From the NCBI GenBank assembly GCA_017537045.1, contig JAFYLN010000181.1, forward strand, positions 1 through 63,103: a stretch of 63,103 nucleotides of DNA. Reading direction: 5' to 3'. This document shows, piece after piece, positions 40,300 through 48,863 of the stretch. The stretch comes from Oscillospiraceae bacterium. Its GTDB lineage: Bacteria > Bacillota_A > Clostridia > Oscillospirales > Oscillospiraceae. Numbering within the stretch: the stretch's first letter is position 1; each line of letters opens with the position of its first letter. A program made the translations under genes and the position numbers. The notes beneath the pieces are model-generated. The model did not search any database. It was given only the letters and a program-made list of their open reading frames with translations, and had not been told where the DNA came from.

Positions 40300-40608
40300 T
40301 CACCCCATCATGGCGAGAATCTGGTTTTTCGGTCTTGCGCCTACCCTCTGGTTGACGATCTGGCCGTTTTTCATGACCATCAGCGTGGGGATGCTGTAGA
40401 CCTTATAGCGGCTTGCCAGTTCCTCTTCTTCATCGATGTTAATCTTTACGACCTTATATTCGGGACGCTCGGCGGCAATCTCATCAATGATGGGGCCGAC
40501 CATCCGGCAAGGACCGCACCAGGGTGCCCAGAAATCCAACAGGACGGGCTTTTCACTTTTCAAAACTTCCTCGTGGAAATTGTTCTTATCGATATGCATA
40601 GCAGACAT
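40300..40608 (-). CDS. trxA: Thioredoxin
   Basis: The 102-residue protein carries the active site LLDFWAPWCGPCRMVGPIID near residue 28 and the cis-proline loop YSIPTLMVMKNG. It is the dithiol carrier reduced by the enzyme encoded immediately downstream. ATG 40608 is 8 bases after GGAGG; the internal ATG (MHIDK) would drop three residues. Confidence 0.96.
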   Translation of the reverse strand: MSAMHIDKNNFHEEVLKSEKPVLLDFWAPWCGPCRMVGPIIDEIAAERPEYKVVKINIDEEEELASRYKVYSIPTLMVMKNGQIVNQRVGARPKNQILAMMG

Positions 40609-40749
40609 TGTGTTGTCCTCCTTTATTGTTTTGTTGTAGCCTTAGTATACCCGCAATCGGGCGCAGTTTCTGTGACAATATCACATATTTGCATTTTTCT
40701 TTTTCTTGTGCTATCATGGCCGTAATCTGACTGGAAAGAAGGCATTTTA

Positions 40750-41298
40750 ATGAAACTGGAAAACGGACGGCCTGCAGATTGCACGGGGCGGCTCCCCAAG
40801 GAAATTCGGGTTTATGACCTGCTGGATAAGCTGGGTGTGCCATTTCAGCGCATTGATCACGAGGCGGCCATGACCATGGAGGCCTGCGCAGCCATCGACG
40901 AGGTGCTGGATGCCACCATCTGCAAGAACCTGCTGCTATGCAACCGCCAGTGTACGGCATTTTATCTGCTGATGCTTCCCGGTGACAAGCCTTTTAAGAC
41001 CAGTGTGCTGTCCAGGCAGATTGGCTCCTCCCGCCTGTCCTTTGCGGATGCAGCGTATATGGAGAAGTTTCTGGACATCACCCCCGGTTCCCTCAGCATT
41101 ATGGGTCTCATGAACGATCACGAGCATCAGGTGCAGCTGCTGATCGATGAGGATGTGTTAAAGGGCGAATTTATCGGCTGCCATCCCTGTATCAACACCT
41201 CCAGCCTGCGGCTGAAAACCGCCGACCTGACCCAGAAGATTATCCCCGCCATGGGCCATGCGCCGACAATTGTGACTTTGCCAGTTGAAGAGGTTTAA
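40750..41298 (+). CDS. YbaK/ProX-type aminoacyl-tRNA deacylase-like protein
   Basis: The 182-residue protein starts with GRPADCTGRLPKEIRVYDLL and has the YbaK/EbsC/ProX fold pattern (TICKNLLLCNRQCTAFYLLM, SLSIMGLMNDHEHQVQLLID, GCHPCINTSSLRL). These domains hydrolyse mischarged Ala- or Cys-tRNA(Pro) as free-standing editors. It is transcribed divergently from trxA. The family is fairly sure; which tRNA is not decided. Confidence 0.85.
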   Translation: MKLENGRPADCTGRLPKEIRVYDLLDKLGVPFQRIDHEAAMTMEACAAIDEVLDATICKNLLLCNRQCTAFYLLMLPGDKPFKTSVLSRQIGSSRLSFADAAYMEKFLDITPGSLSIMGLMNDHEHQVQLLIDEDVLKGEFIGCHPCINTSSLRLKTADLTQKIIPAMGHAPTIVTLPVEEV

Positions 41299-41307
41299 CC
41301 ACAGATT

Positions 41308-41787
41308 ATGGAAATTTCTTTTTATTGTATGGATGACGCTATTTCCATTATGAAGGAGGTGGCGGCATGGGGACGGGAACGGGGATACCGCGTCTGGCCT
41401 GACGAATGGCTGACAGCAGAAGAATTGGTTACACCCGATGCCCAGCCGGAAAATTTCTGCATTGGAATGGTTAATGGAGAAATTACCTGTGCCTTTATTC
41501 TGCAATGGGCAGATGGGAACTACTGGCCCAATGCACCAAAATACGAAGCAGCCTACCTTCATAAATTCTGTGTTCGACGCAAATTCGCCGGGATGGGTAT
41601 GACAAAGCTTGTCACAGAAGCAATCCGGGCAGAATGCCGCAAGCGCGGTATCCGCTACATCCGATTGGACACCGGATTGGATGAAAAGGTAGTTAGAAAA
41701 ATTTATCTGAACGCTGGCTACAAAATCGTGGATATTCTGGATTATCCCAATGGCCGGTCCATGGCTTTATACGAATTGGAGGTGTAG
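41308..41787 (+). CDS. GNAT-family N-acetyltransferase
   Basis: The 159-residue protein has the acetyl-CoA binding region AAYLHKFCVRRKFAGMGMTK (R/Q-x-x-G-x-G/A loop) and later RYIRLDTGLDEKVVRKIYLN and GYKIVDI, as in GNAT enzymes. Substrate unknown. It begins 9 bp after the deacylase stop and is followed 3 bp later by the HELVH gene, so they form one operon. An upstream ribosome site is weak. Confidence 0.8.
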   Translation: MEISFYCMDDAISIMKEVAAWGRERGYRVWPDEWLTAEELVTPDAQPENFCIGMVNGEITCAFILQWADGNYWPNAPKYEAAYLHKFCVRRKFAGMGMTKLVTEAIRAECRKRGIRYIRLDTGLDEKVVRKIYLNAGYKIVDILDYPNGRSMALYELEV

Positions 41788-41790
41788 AAG

Positions 41791-42570
41791 TTGGACGTTA
41801 CATTTGTGAATCCCGGTGTGGACGATATGATCGGGGGAATCATGGAGTTTCAGACGGAAGAGGAAACTCCATTTTGGTCAGAGCCTTTATATCACTTCTA
41901 TCCGCAGCTTGATAAAGCTTATGCTGCAAGTCTGCCGTTTGCTGAAAGAAAGCGTTATATTGAGCACACACTGCGATCCGTTTATGCTGAATTAGAGGGT
42001 ACAATCAATGAAAAAGTAGGCTTGTATACCCGTCACTGGAATGCTTGCAAGGCGCAAATCAGCGCAGCTTTGTCAGAAGCCTTTGGTGTCGATTGTGAAA
42101 AACTATTTAATGACTTGCGGTGTAATGTAAGCATGAACCCCATCAGTCCACGTTTTTTGGAAGAACATTACTACGAAACTTTTTATTTGAATAGTGAACG
42201 AGGGGCCGTTGGCATTGGAATCCACGAACTCGTTCATTTTGTCTGGTTTTATGTGTGGAATCGCCTGTTTGGGGACAGCTACGAGGAATATGAGCGGCCG
42301 TCGCTGAAATGGATTCTGAGTGAAATGGTGGTTGAATCTGTGATGAAGGATGAACGGCTCAGCTCCATCAATCCTTATTTTCCCAGAGAACACGGTGGCT
42401 GCATCTATCCCTATTTTTTCGATATGGTGGTGGAAGGCAAGCCGGTTTTGGACACATTGGATGCCATGTACAGGAGCCAAAGCATCGAGGACTTCATGCG
42501 AAATAGCTACGCCTATTGCCAGGTCCATGAAGCGGAGATTCGGGAACATATTCGAAGATCAGAGGGATAA
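41791..42570 (+). CDS. Putative zinc metallopeptidase-like protein (HELVH)
   Basis: The 259-residue protein has GIGIHELVHFVWFYVWN near residue 145, a HExxH zinc motif, with a possible third ligand in WILSEMVVESVM about 30 residues later, a gluzincin-like spacing. It has no signal peptide and is probably cytoplasmic. Start is TTG at 41791 after GGAGGTG; the family is not recognised. It is in an operon with GNAT and NUDIX genes. Protease activity is inferred from the motif only. Confidence 0.6.
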   Translation: MDVTFVNPGVDDMIGGIMEFQTEEETPFWSEPLYHFYPQLDKAYAASLPFAERKRYIEHTLRSVYAELEGTINEKVGLYTRHWNACKAQISAALSEAFGVDCEKLFNDLRCNVSMNPISPRFLEEHYYETFYLNSERGAVGIGIHELVHFVWFYVWNRLFGDSYEEYERPSLKWILSEMVVESVMKDERLSSINPYFPREHGGCIYPYFFDMVVEGKPVLDTLDAMYRSQSIEDFMRNSYAYCQVHEAEIREHIRRSEG

Positions 42571-42576
42571 TATTCT

Positions 42577-43251
42577 ATGGTTACAGTAATCTTTCATGCT
42601 GTCACGGAAGTTGATGACAGCCTTTTGAAATTTGCCGTGATTGCGGCACGGTATCAGAATCAATGGGTACTATGCCGCCATAAAGCGCGCAGCACATGGG
42701 AAATTCCCGGGGGCCACAGGGAAGCGGATGAACTCATTGATACAACTGCCCGCCGGGAGCTGTGGGAGGAAACAGGTGCGGTGGATGCGTCGATAGAACC
42801 CGTCTGTATTTACAATGTGCGCAAGGATGGAACGCCGTCCTACGGCATGCTGTACTTTGCGGAAATTTTCACCCTGGATTCCCTGCCGGAAGGATCGGAA
42901 ATCGGAGAAATCCGCCTTTTCGAAACACTTCCAGAGAATCTGACCTATCCAGCCATTCAGCCACATCTGCACCGGTATATCCTGCGCTGGAAAAAGGCGC
43001 ACAATCTGGATGGAGTTGTGATGGGTAAATGCGGATTTTACTGTGGGGGCTGTCCTACTTACTTAAAAGGAAGCTGCGCCGGCTGCACCGATGCCCACCG
43101 GGCTGGTGATTGCTTTACCCGGGATTGTGTGCTGCGGCGGGGCATTCCGGTCTGTACCATGTGCAAAGAGTTTCCCTGTGATACGATTCTGGAAAAAGAC
43201 CGCTGCACCGTTCTGGATAAGGAGTGGCTTCGGTGGAAAAAAAGATCATGA
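42577..43251 (+). CDS. NUDIX hydrolase fused to a DUF3795 zinc domain
   Basis: The 224-residue protein has a NUDIX domain (residues 1-145) with a complete box GGHREADELIDTTARRELWE then ETG, and a C-terminal DUF3795-type domain (about 148-224: MGKCGFYCGGCPTYLKGSCA, CTMCKEFPCD) with ten or more cysteines. NUDIX enzymes cleave nucleoside diphosphate-linked compounds; DUF3795 probably binds zinc. The two are usually separate genes. A Met begins the second domain (GVVMGKCG), so it could also be made by internal initiation, though no ribosome site is obvious. Confidence 0.85.
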   Translation: MVTVIFHAVTEVDDSLLKFAVIAARYQNQWVLCRHKARSTWEIPGGHREADELIDTTARRELWEETGAVDASIEPVCIYNVRKDGTPSYGMLYFAEIFTLDSLPEGSEIGEIRLFETLPENLTYPAIQPHLHRYILRWKKAHNLDGVVMGKCGFYCGGCPTYLKGSCAGCTDAHRAGDCFTRDCVLRRGIPVCTMCKEFPCDTILEKDRCTVLDKEWLRWKKRS

Positions 43252-43254
43252 CAT

Positions 43255-43287
43255 AACCGCTTCCTGACTCAAAATCAGGAAGCGGTT
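43255..43287. terminator. Terminator after the NUDIX fusion gene
   Basis: AACCGCTTCCTGA pairs perfectly with TCAGGAAGCGGTT across a 7-base loop, 4 bp after the stop codon. Confidence 0.7.
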
Positions 43288-43312
43288 TGATGTGATTGGA
43301 AAATTTGCATTT

Positions 43313-43462
43313 ATCATACTGGCGCGGTAGCGCCCGTGCCTCCCCCTTCGGGGGAGGTGGCTGAGCATTGCAAAGCCGGAGAGGGTACAAAATGCCCTCT
43401 CAGTCAAAAATCAAAGATTTTTGCCAGCTCTCCCATAGGGAGAGCCAAGGGTGCAACAAACA
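43313..43462 (+). repeat. Left 150-bp inverted repeat flanking the second TrxB gene
   Basis: It is the near-perfect reverse complement of 44411-44560. Internal short palindromes include CCTCCCCCTTCGGGGGAGG, AAAAATCAAAGATTTTT and CTCTCCCATAGGGAGAG. It ends one base before the stop codon of the reductase gene. Confidence 0.9.
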
Positions 43463-44377
43463 TCAATTTATCAGGCTGTCGAGATAACGGCAGGCGGCCA
43501 TGGCTGCGACTGCGCCGTCACCGGCTGCAGTGGTCACCTGACGGATGGCCTTGCTGCGGCAGTCGCCGGCAACGTAAATGCCGGGAGTTTTTGTGGCGCA
43601 GTCTTCACCGGAGGCAAAGTAACCCCAGTCGTTCAAATCTGCCAGCGATGCAAAAGCATCGTTTTCCGGTGCCAGACCAACAGCCAAAAATGCGCCATCC
43701 AGCTTCAGCACCTGCTCGTCGCCATTTTCGCTGCGAATACGCAGACCGGTCAAGGTGCCGTTTTCGGACAGATACTCTGTGACAACAGTTTTGAAGCATA
43801 CTTCCACATTATCCTTGGCGGTCAGTGCATCGGCAAGTTTCTTCTCACCTGTGAAAAAGGGCAGATTCTGCACCACCGTGACCTTGCGGCAAACTTCACT
43901 GAGCAGCAGTGCTTCCTGCAAGGCAGAATTGCCGCCACCGATCATGGCCACGTCCAATCCTGCATAGAAAGCACCGTCGCAGACCGCGCAGAAAGAAAGA
44001 CCGTTACCCACCAGTTCTTCCTCATGGGGCAAGCCCAGCATCCGGTGTTTGACACCGACCGCCAGAATGACCGTTTTTCCCTCAAAGCAGCTGCCCTCTT
44101 CGGTGTAAACTTTCTTTGTGTCACCGTTTTCAACCCGGATAACTGTTTCCAGTTCCACATCCGCGCCCAGATTCATGGCCTGCTCGGTCAGCTTGTCAGC
44201 AAATTCCGCACCGCTGATGGAAATGGTGCCTGGAATATTTTCCACCTTGGGAGAATAGGCGATCTGACCGCCGAAGCCATTTTTTTCAATGATAAGGACG
44301 GTTTTTCCGGCACGCAGGCCGTAAACAGCGGAAGTCAGACCCGCAGGTCCGCCACCGACGATGATGATATCATGCAT
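43463..44377 (-). CDS. Thioredoxin reductase-like flavoprotein (second copy)
   Basis: The 304-residue protein has the FAD motif HDIIIVGGGPAGLTSAVYGL, the CAVCDG redox pair near residue 130, the second nucleotide motif VAMIGGGNSALQEALLLSE and the C-terminal GDCRSKAIRQVTTAAGDGAV segment. It resembles TrxB but is only moderately similar to the protein at 39375 and is not next to a thioredoxin gene; the nearby NrdD glutaredoxin-like domain is a possible partner. ATG 44377 follows GAAGGAG. The gene is tightly enclosed by 150-bp inverted repeats. Confidence 0.88.
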   Translation of the reverse strand: MHDIIIVGGGPAGLTSAVYGLRAGKTVLIIEKNGFGGQIAYSPKVENIPGTISISGAEFADKLTEQAMNLGADVELETVIRVENGDTKKVYTEEGSCFEGKTVILAVGVKHRMLGLPHEEELVGNGLSFCAVCDGAFYAGLDVAMIGGGNSALQEALLLSEVCRKVTVVQNLPFFTGEKKLADALTAKDNVEVCFKTVVTEYLSENGTLTGLRIRSENGDEQVLKLDGAFLAVGLAPENDAFASLADLNDWGYFASGEDCATKTPGIYVAGDCRSKAIRQVTTAAGDGAVAAMAACRYLDSLIN

Positions 44378-44410
44378 GATGCTCCTTCTTTCGTATGTAA
44401 GGTAAATTGC

Positions 44411-44560
44411 TGTTTGTTGCACCCTTGGCTCTCCCTATGGGAGAGCTGGCAAAAATCTTTGATTTTTGACTGAGAGGGCATTTTGTACCCTCTCCGGCTT
44501 CGCAATGCTCAGCCACCTCCCCCTTCGGGGGAGGCACGGGCGCTACCGCGCCAGTATGAT
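44411..44560 (-). repeat. Right 150-bp inverted repeat flanking the second TrxB gene
   Basis: It is the inverted partner of 43313-43462, differing at only a few positions. It ends 33 bp upstream of the reductase start codon, leaving little room for a native promoter, so the repeat may supply or insulate transcription. Confidence 0.9.
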
Positions 44561-44586
44561 AAACTGAAAATTGAATAACAGTCAAC

Positions 44587-44608
44587 GAGCCGGGCTTACG
44601 CCCGGCTC
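44587..44608. terminator. Hairpin after nrdD
   Basis: GAGCCGGGC (44587-44595) pairs with GCCCGGCTC (44600-44608) with a 4-base loop, 10 bp from the nrdD stop. Confidence 0.6.
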
Positions 44609-44618
44609 TATTTGGTTT

Positions 44619-46991
44619 TTACAGGGATGCCAGATACTTCTTGATCTCAGGAACGCTGTAGTAATTGACATGTTTCTCACCGCTCTCGATGACGAGGGTG
44701 GGGGCACCCTTGATACCGTAAGCACGGCACAGATCAACATTCTCCTCTGCGATCAGTTTCTCATAGGCGATACCTGCCTTGTTCAGCAGATTTTCCGCAA
44801 CGCGGCAGTTGGGGCAGGTCACGCGGGAGAACAGCATTGCCTTGCCGCCTGCAACCGCTGCTGTGGGTTCAACCTCGATCTGAACGGGTTCTGCCACAGG
44901 CCTTACAGTGCCTTTGAGCACAGAATTGCCAATGTTATACACCTTACGATCCTTGAATTCCTGGCTCTTACCGTCATTCCAGTTCTGGACAGGACGGTAA
45001 TAACCGGTGATACGGCTGTAGACTTCCGTCTTCTTGCCGCAGATGGGGCAGGTGTACTGCTCACCGGTGATGTAACCGTGGTCTGCACAGACGGAATAAG
45101 TGGGGCTCATGGTGTAGTAGGGCAGCTTGTGGTTCTCTGCGATCTTGCGAACCAGTGCAGCAGCAGCCTTCCAGTCAGGCAGCTTCTCGCCGAGGAAGGC
45201 GTGGAAGACAGTACCAGAGGTATAACGGGTCTGCAGCTCATCCTGAATTTCCAGAGCAGAGAAAATGTCCTCAGTGTAGCCCACGGGCAAATGGGAGGAA
45301 TTGGTATAGTAGGGGGTGCCGTTCTCGTTGGCAGTGATGATGTCGGGATACTGGCTCTTGTCGTGCTTTGCAAAACGGTAGGTGGTGGACTCGGCAGGCG
45401 TGGCTTCCAGATTGTACAGGTCGCCGTACATCTCCTGATAGTCGGAAAGGCGCTCACGCATATGATCCAGAACTTCCTTGGCAAATTCCTGAACCCGTTT
45501 GTCGGTCAGGTCAGCCTTCAGCCATGCAGCGTTCAGACCCACTTCGTTCATACCGATCAGGCCAATGGTGGAGAAGTGGTTGGAGAACGTGCCCAAATAA
45601 CGCTTGGTGTAAGGATACAGGCCGTTTTCCAGCAACTGGGTGATGACAGTACGCTTGGTCTTCAGGGATCTCGCGGAAATGTCCATCAGCTTGTCAAGTC
45701 TTGCATAGAAGTCAGCTTCGTCCTTGGCAAGGTATGCAATGCGGGGCAGGTTGATGGTCACAACGCCGATGGAGCCGGTGGACTCGCCGGAGCCGAAGAA
45801 GCCGCCGGACTTCTTGCGCAGCTCGCGAAGATCCAGACGCAGACGGCAGCACATGGAGCGCACGTCGGAGGGTTCCATATCGGAGTTGATGTAGTTTGAG
45901 AAATAGGGAGTGCCGTACTTGGCAGTCATTTCAAACAGCAGCTTGTTGTTCTCCGTCTCGCTCCAGTCGAAATCGCGGGTGATGGAATAAGTGGGAATGG
46001 GATACTGGAAACCGCGGCCATTGGCATCGCCTTCGATCATGATCTCGATGAAGGCCTTGTTGACCATGTCCATTTCCTTCTGGCAGTCACCATAGGTAAA
46101 GTCCAGCTCCTTGCCGCCGACAATGGCCTGCTGGTACTTGAGGTCAGGGGGGCAGACCCAGTCAAGGGTGATATTGGAGAAGGGTGCCTGAGTGCCCCAG
46201 CGGGAGGGTGTGTTGACACCGTAGATGAAGGACTGGATGCACTGCTTGACTTCCTTCTGGCTCAGGTTATCCACCTTGACAAAGGGAGCAAGGTAGGTAT
46301 CGAAGGAGGAGAACGCCTGTGCGCCCGCCCACTCGTTCTGCATAATGCCGAGGAAGTTGACCATCTGGCTGCAGAGGGTGGAGAGGTGCTTTGCGGGAGC
46401 GGAAGTGATCTTGCCGGGGACACCGCCGAGGCCTTCCTGAATCAGCTGCTTCAAGCTCCAGCCCGCACAGTAGCCGGTGAGCATGGAAAGGTCATGCAGA
46501 TGAATCGCTGCACTGCGGTGTGCCTCTGCGATCTCTTCATCATAAATCTCAGTCAGCCAGTAGTTGGCGGTGATGGCACCGGAGTTGGACAGGATCAGGC
46601 CGCCGACGGAATAAGTGACGGTGGAGTTTTCCTTGACGCGCCAGTCGTTGATCTGCAGGTAGTTATCCACCAGATCCTTATAATTAAGCAGGGCGGAACC
46701 CACATTGCGGATCTTCTCACGCTGCTTGCGGTACAGGATGTAGGCCTTGGCAACATCAGCGTAGCCGGCATCGGACAGAACCTTTTCCACGCTGTCCTGA
46801 ATGTCTTCCACAGCAATCATACTGTCCTTGATCTTGCTTTCAAAATCGGCACTGACCTGCAGTGCCAGCATATTGATCACACTGGGATGATAGTTCTTAT
46901 TAAGTGCTTCAAAAGCTTTAATGATCGCGGCGCTGATCTTGGAAATCTCAAATTCTACGATAACGCCGTCACGTTTTAACACACGATACAT
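44619..46991 (-). CDS. nrdD: Anaerobic ribonucleotide reductase with glutaredoxin-like tail
   Basis: The 790-residue protein has an ATP cone (MYRVLKRDGVIVEFEISKIS, residues 1-95), the class III catalytic core (GYCAGWSLKQLIQEGLGGVP, YGVNTPSRWGTQAPFSNITL), a four-Cys zinc site (CADHGY then CPICGK) and the glycyl-radical loop RITGYYRPVQNWNDGK near residue 675. An extra C-terminal domain (about 710-790: AMLFSRVTCPNCRVAENLLN, APTLVIESGEK) is a glutaredoxin-like fold with CPNC. The ATG at 46991 follows AAGGAGG. It makes dNTPs without oxygen, activated by NrdG encoded upstream. Confidence 0.95.
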   Translation of the reverse strand: MYRVLKRDGVIVEFEISKISAAIIKAFEALNKNYHPSVINMLALQVSADFESKIKDSMIAVEDIQDSVEKVLSDAGYADVAKAYILYRKQREKIRNVGSALLNYKDLVDNYLQINDWRVKENSTVTYSVGGLILSNSGAITANYWLTEIYDEEIAEAHRSAAIHLHDLSMLTGYCAGWSLKQLIQEGLGGVPGKITSAPAKHLSTLCSQMVNFLGIMQNEWAGAQAFSSFDTYLAPFVKVDNLSQKEVKQCIQSFIYGVNTPSRWGTQAPFSNITLDWVCPPDLKYQQAIVGGKELDFTYGDCQKEMDMVNKAFIEIMIEGDANGRGFQYPIPTYSITRDFDWSETENNKLLFEMTAKYGTPYFSNYINSDMEPSDVRSMCCRLRLDLRELRKKSGGFFGSGESTGSIGVVTINLPRIAYLAKDEADFYARLDKLMDISARSLKTKRTVITQLLENGLYPYTKRYLGTFSNHFSTIGLIGMNEVGLNAAWLKADLTDKRVQEFAKEVLDHMRERLSDYQEMYGDLYNLEATPAESTTYRFAKHDKSQYPDIITANENGTPYYTNSSHLPVGYTEDIFSALEIQDELQTRYTSGTVFHAFLGEKLPDWKAAAALVRKIAENHKLPYYTMSPTYSVCADHGYITGEQYTCPICGKKTEVYSRITGYYRPVQNWNDGKSQEFKDRKVYNIGNSVLKGTVRPVAEPVQIEVEPTAAVAGGKAMLFSRVTCPNCRVAENLLNKAGIAYEKLIAEENVDLCRAYGIKGAPTLVIESGEKHVNYYSVPEIKKYLASL

Positions 46992-47086
46992 ACCATTTTC
47001 CTCCTTACAAATATAAATACAGGCACAAGCGAACATAGCCTGCAGTTCGCGACAGTGCCTGTATTATATCTCAATTTTTGGCGTAA

Positions 47087-47134
47087 GTCAATATATTGTG
47101 TGGATATTATTTTCTTTACCACAATATATTGTGT
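47087..47134. promoter_or_regulatory. Two NrdR boxes upstream of nrdD
   Basis: Two copies of the palindrome CAATATATTG lie at 47089-47098 and 47122-47131, the second within ACAATATATTGTGT, which matches the known NrdR consensus. Centres are 33 bp apart, about three helical turns, as is typical for cooperative NrdR binding. They sit between nrdG and nrdD, about 100-140 bp upstream of nrdD. Confidence 0.88.
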
Positions 47135-47138
47135 TATG

Positions 47139-47840
47139 TTATCCTCTTATGGCAGAATGTATTGAAAACCCGCGCAAAATAGCGGCAAATTCCGACAATT
47201 GCTCATCACTTGGGCTGGAAAAACCTGCAAAAAGCACCGTATCACGGTCCACAAAGGGCTGGACGAACCAGCGCTTTATTTTTTTGCCGTCCGCAAGGGA
47301 GGATACCCACTGCCCCATCTGCGCAATCGCTTCACTGTCGTGCAGCTGCGCCGCCACGGTGGTGCGCAGTTCGTAATCCACATGCTCCTGCACCAGATAG
47401 CGGATGCTCTGCTCAATGCTTTCCAGCTTCACCGCAGCGCCGGCTGTCTGCCCATAGCGTTCAGGCGCATTTTTAATGTCCATAGCCACATAATCCAGCA
47501 GGTTTCTCTCCACCAGCTCTTGCAGGATTTCAGGACGGCTGCCGTTGGTATCCAGCTTGGTCAAAAATCCCAGTTCCTTAATTTTTTCCAGAAGCTGCAC
47601 AAGGCCTGCCTGCAGGGTCGGTTCTCCACCGCTGATGCAGACTGCATCCAGCAGCCCCTTTCGTTTGGACAGGAAGCTCAGAAACTCCTGCTCGTCCATG
47701 GCCACTTCCACAACATCGCCCAGAAGCTCTCCGTTATGGCAGAAGGGACAGCGAAAATTGCAGCCGCTTAGAAAAACCGTGCAGGCGATCTTACCCGGGT
47801 AATCCAGCAGCGTCATTTTCTGTAAACCGGAAATTCTCAT
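47139..47840 (-). CDS. nrdG: Anaerobic RNR-activating radical SAM protein
   Basis: The 233-residue protein starts MRISGLQKMTLLDYPGKIAC and has the radical SAM motif CNFRCPFCHN (CxxxCxxC) near residue 27 and CISGGEPTLQAG. The size and sequence fit NrdG-like anaerobic RNR activases of the larger (PflA-like) class. It lies upstream of nrdD on the same strand; nrdD also has its own NrdR-box region. Start follows GGAGGG. It generates the glycyl radical on NrdD. Confidence 0.88.
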   Translation of the reverse strand: MRISGLQKMTLLDYPGKIACTVFLSGCNFRCPFCHNGELLGDVVEVAMDEQEFLSFLSKRKGLLDAVCISGGEPTLQAGLVQLLEKIKELGFLTKLDTNGSRPEILQELVERNLLDYVAMDIKNAPERYGQTAGAAVKLESIEQSIRYLVQEHVDYELRTTVAAQLHDSEAIAQMGQWVSSLADGKKIKRWFVQPFVDRDTVLFAGFSSPSDEQLSEFAAILRGFSIHSAIRG

Positions 47841-48019
47841 AGTGCCCTCCTGTCAGTGCAAGTCTCCCTGATTATACCACATGTATTCTTTTTCGCAAGC
47901 GGCAAAACCCACAAATTGCGGAGTATACACTTGTGCAAAAATCTCTCCTTATTCGAAAGGTTTGACAATTATCCGTTCATTTGTTACTATAAGCATAAGA
48001 AAAGGCAAAGGAAATGCTT

Positions 48020-48850
48020 ATGGCAAACGTTATTGAAATTACAGACTTTACGACACCGGAGCTGGATGTTTATGCCCGGTTGACAGAAGCACAGCTTTTA
48101 AACCGGGAAGAGCCTGCCAAGGGGCTGTTTATTGCGGAAAGCCCCAAGGTCATCGAGCGGGCGCTGGACGCAGGCTGCCAGCCGGTATCGCTGCTGATGG
48201 AGCGCAGGCACATCGATTCCCAGGCAAAAGCTGTCATCGCACGATGCGGTGATATTCCGGTCTATACATCGGATCTTGATATTCTGACAAAGCTCACGGG
48301 CTTTCAGCTGACCCGTGGTGTGCTGTGCGCCATGCGCCGTCCCGCACTCAAAAGTGTGGAAGAAACGCTTCAGGACAGTAAACGGATCGTGATTCTTGAA
48401 AATGTGATGAATCCCACCAATGTGGGGGCGATTTTCCGCTCCGCTGCCGCACTTGGCATGGATGCGGTGCTGCTGACCCCCGGCTGCAGCAATCCCCTGT
48501 ACCGCCGTGCTGCCCGGGTCAGCATGGGTACTGTTTTTCAGATTCCATGGACTTTTATTGGCAGCAGTATGGCCGACTGGCCGGAAGACGGTATACAAAA
48601 GCTGCGCTCGCTGGGCTTTAAAACTGCCGCCATGGCATTGCGCGATGACAGTGTGTCCATCGATGATCCCAAGCTGCTGGCAGAAGAAAAGCTGGCCATC
48701 ATCCTCGGTTCCGAGGGCGACGGCCTGACAAATGACACCATTGCCGACTGTGATTACACCGTGCGGATCCCCATGTATCACGATGTGGATTCTCTGAACG
48801 TTGCCGCTGCCAGCGCTGTGGCTTTCTGGCAGCTTCGCAACCGGACATAA
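48020..48850 (+). CDS. TrmH/SpoU-family RNA methyltransferase
   Basis: The 276-residue protein has an N-terminal substrate-binding domain (VYARLTEAQLLNREEPAKGL, FIAESPKVIERALDAG) and a SPOUT domain with ENVMNPTNVGAIFRSAAALG, GSEGDGLTNDTI and IPMYHDVDSLNVAAASAVAF, the three trefoil-knot motifs of TrmH-type 2'-O-methyltransferases acting on rRNA or tRNA. ATG 48020 is chosen over 48014 for spacing to AAAGGA. Divergent from nrdG. The RNA position is not predictable. Confidence 0.88.
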   Translation: MANVIEITDFTTPELDVYARLTEAQLLNREEPAKGLFIAESPKVIERALDAGCQPVSLLMERRHIDSQAKAVIARCGDIPVYTSDLDILTKLTGFQLTRGVLCAMRRPALKSVEETLQDSKRIVILENVMNPTNVGAIFRSAAALGMDAVLLTPGCSNPLYRRAARVSMGTVFQIPWTFIGSSMADWPEDGIQKLRSLGFKTAAMALRDDSVSIDDPKLLAEEKLAIILGSEGDGLTNDTIADCDYTVRIPMYHDVDSLNVAAASAVAFWQLRNRT

Positions 48851-48863
48851 CGAGGTAGCCGAT

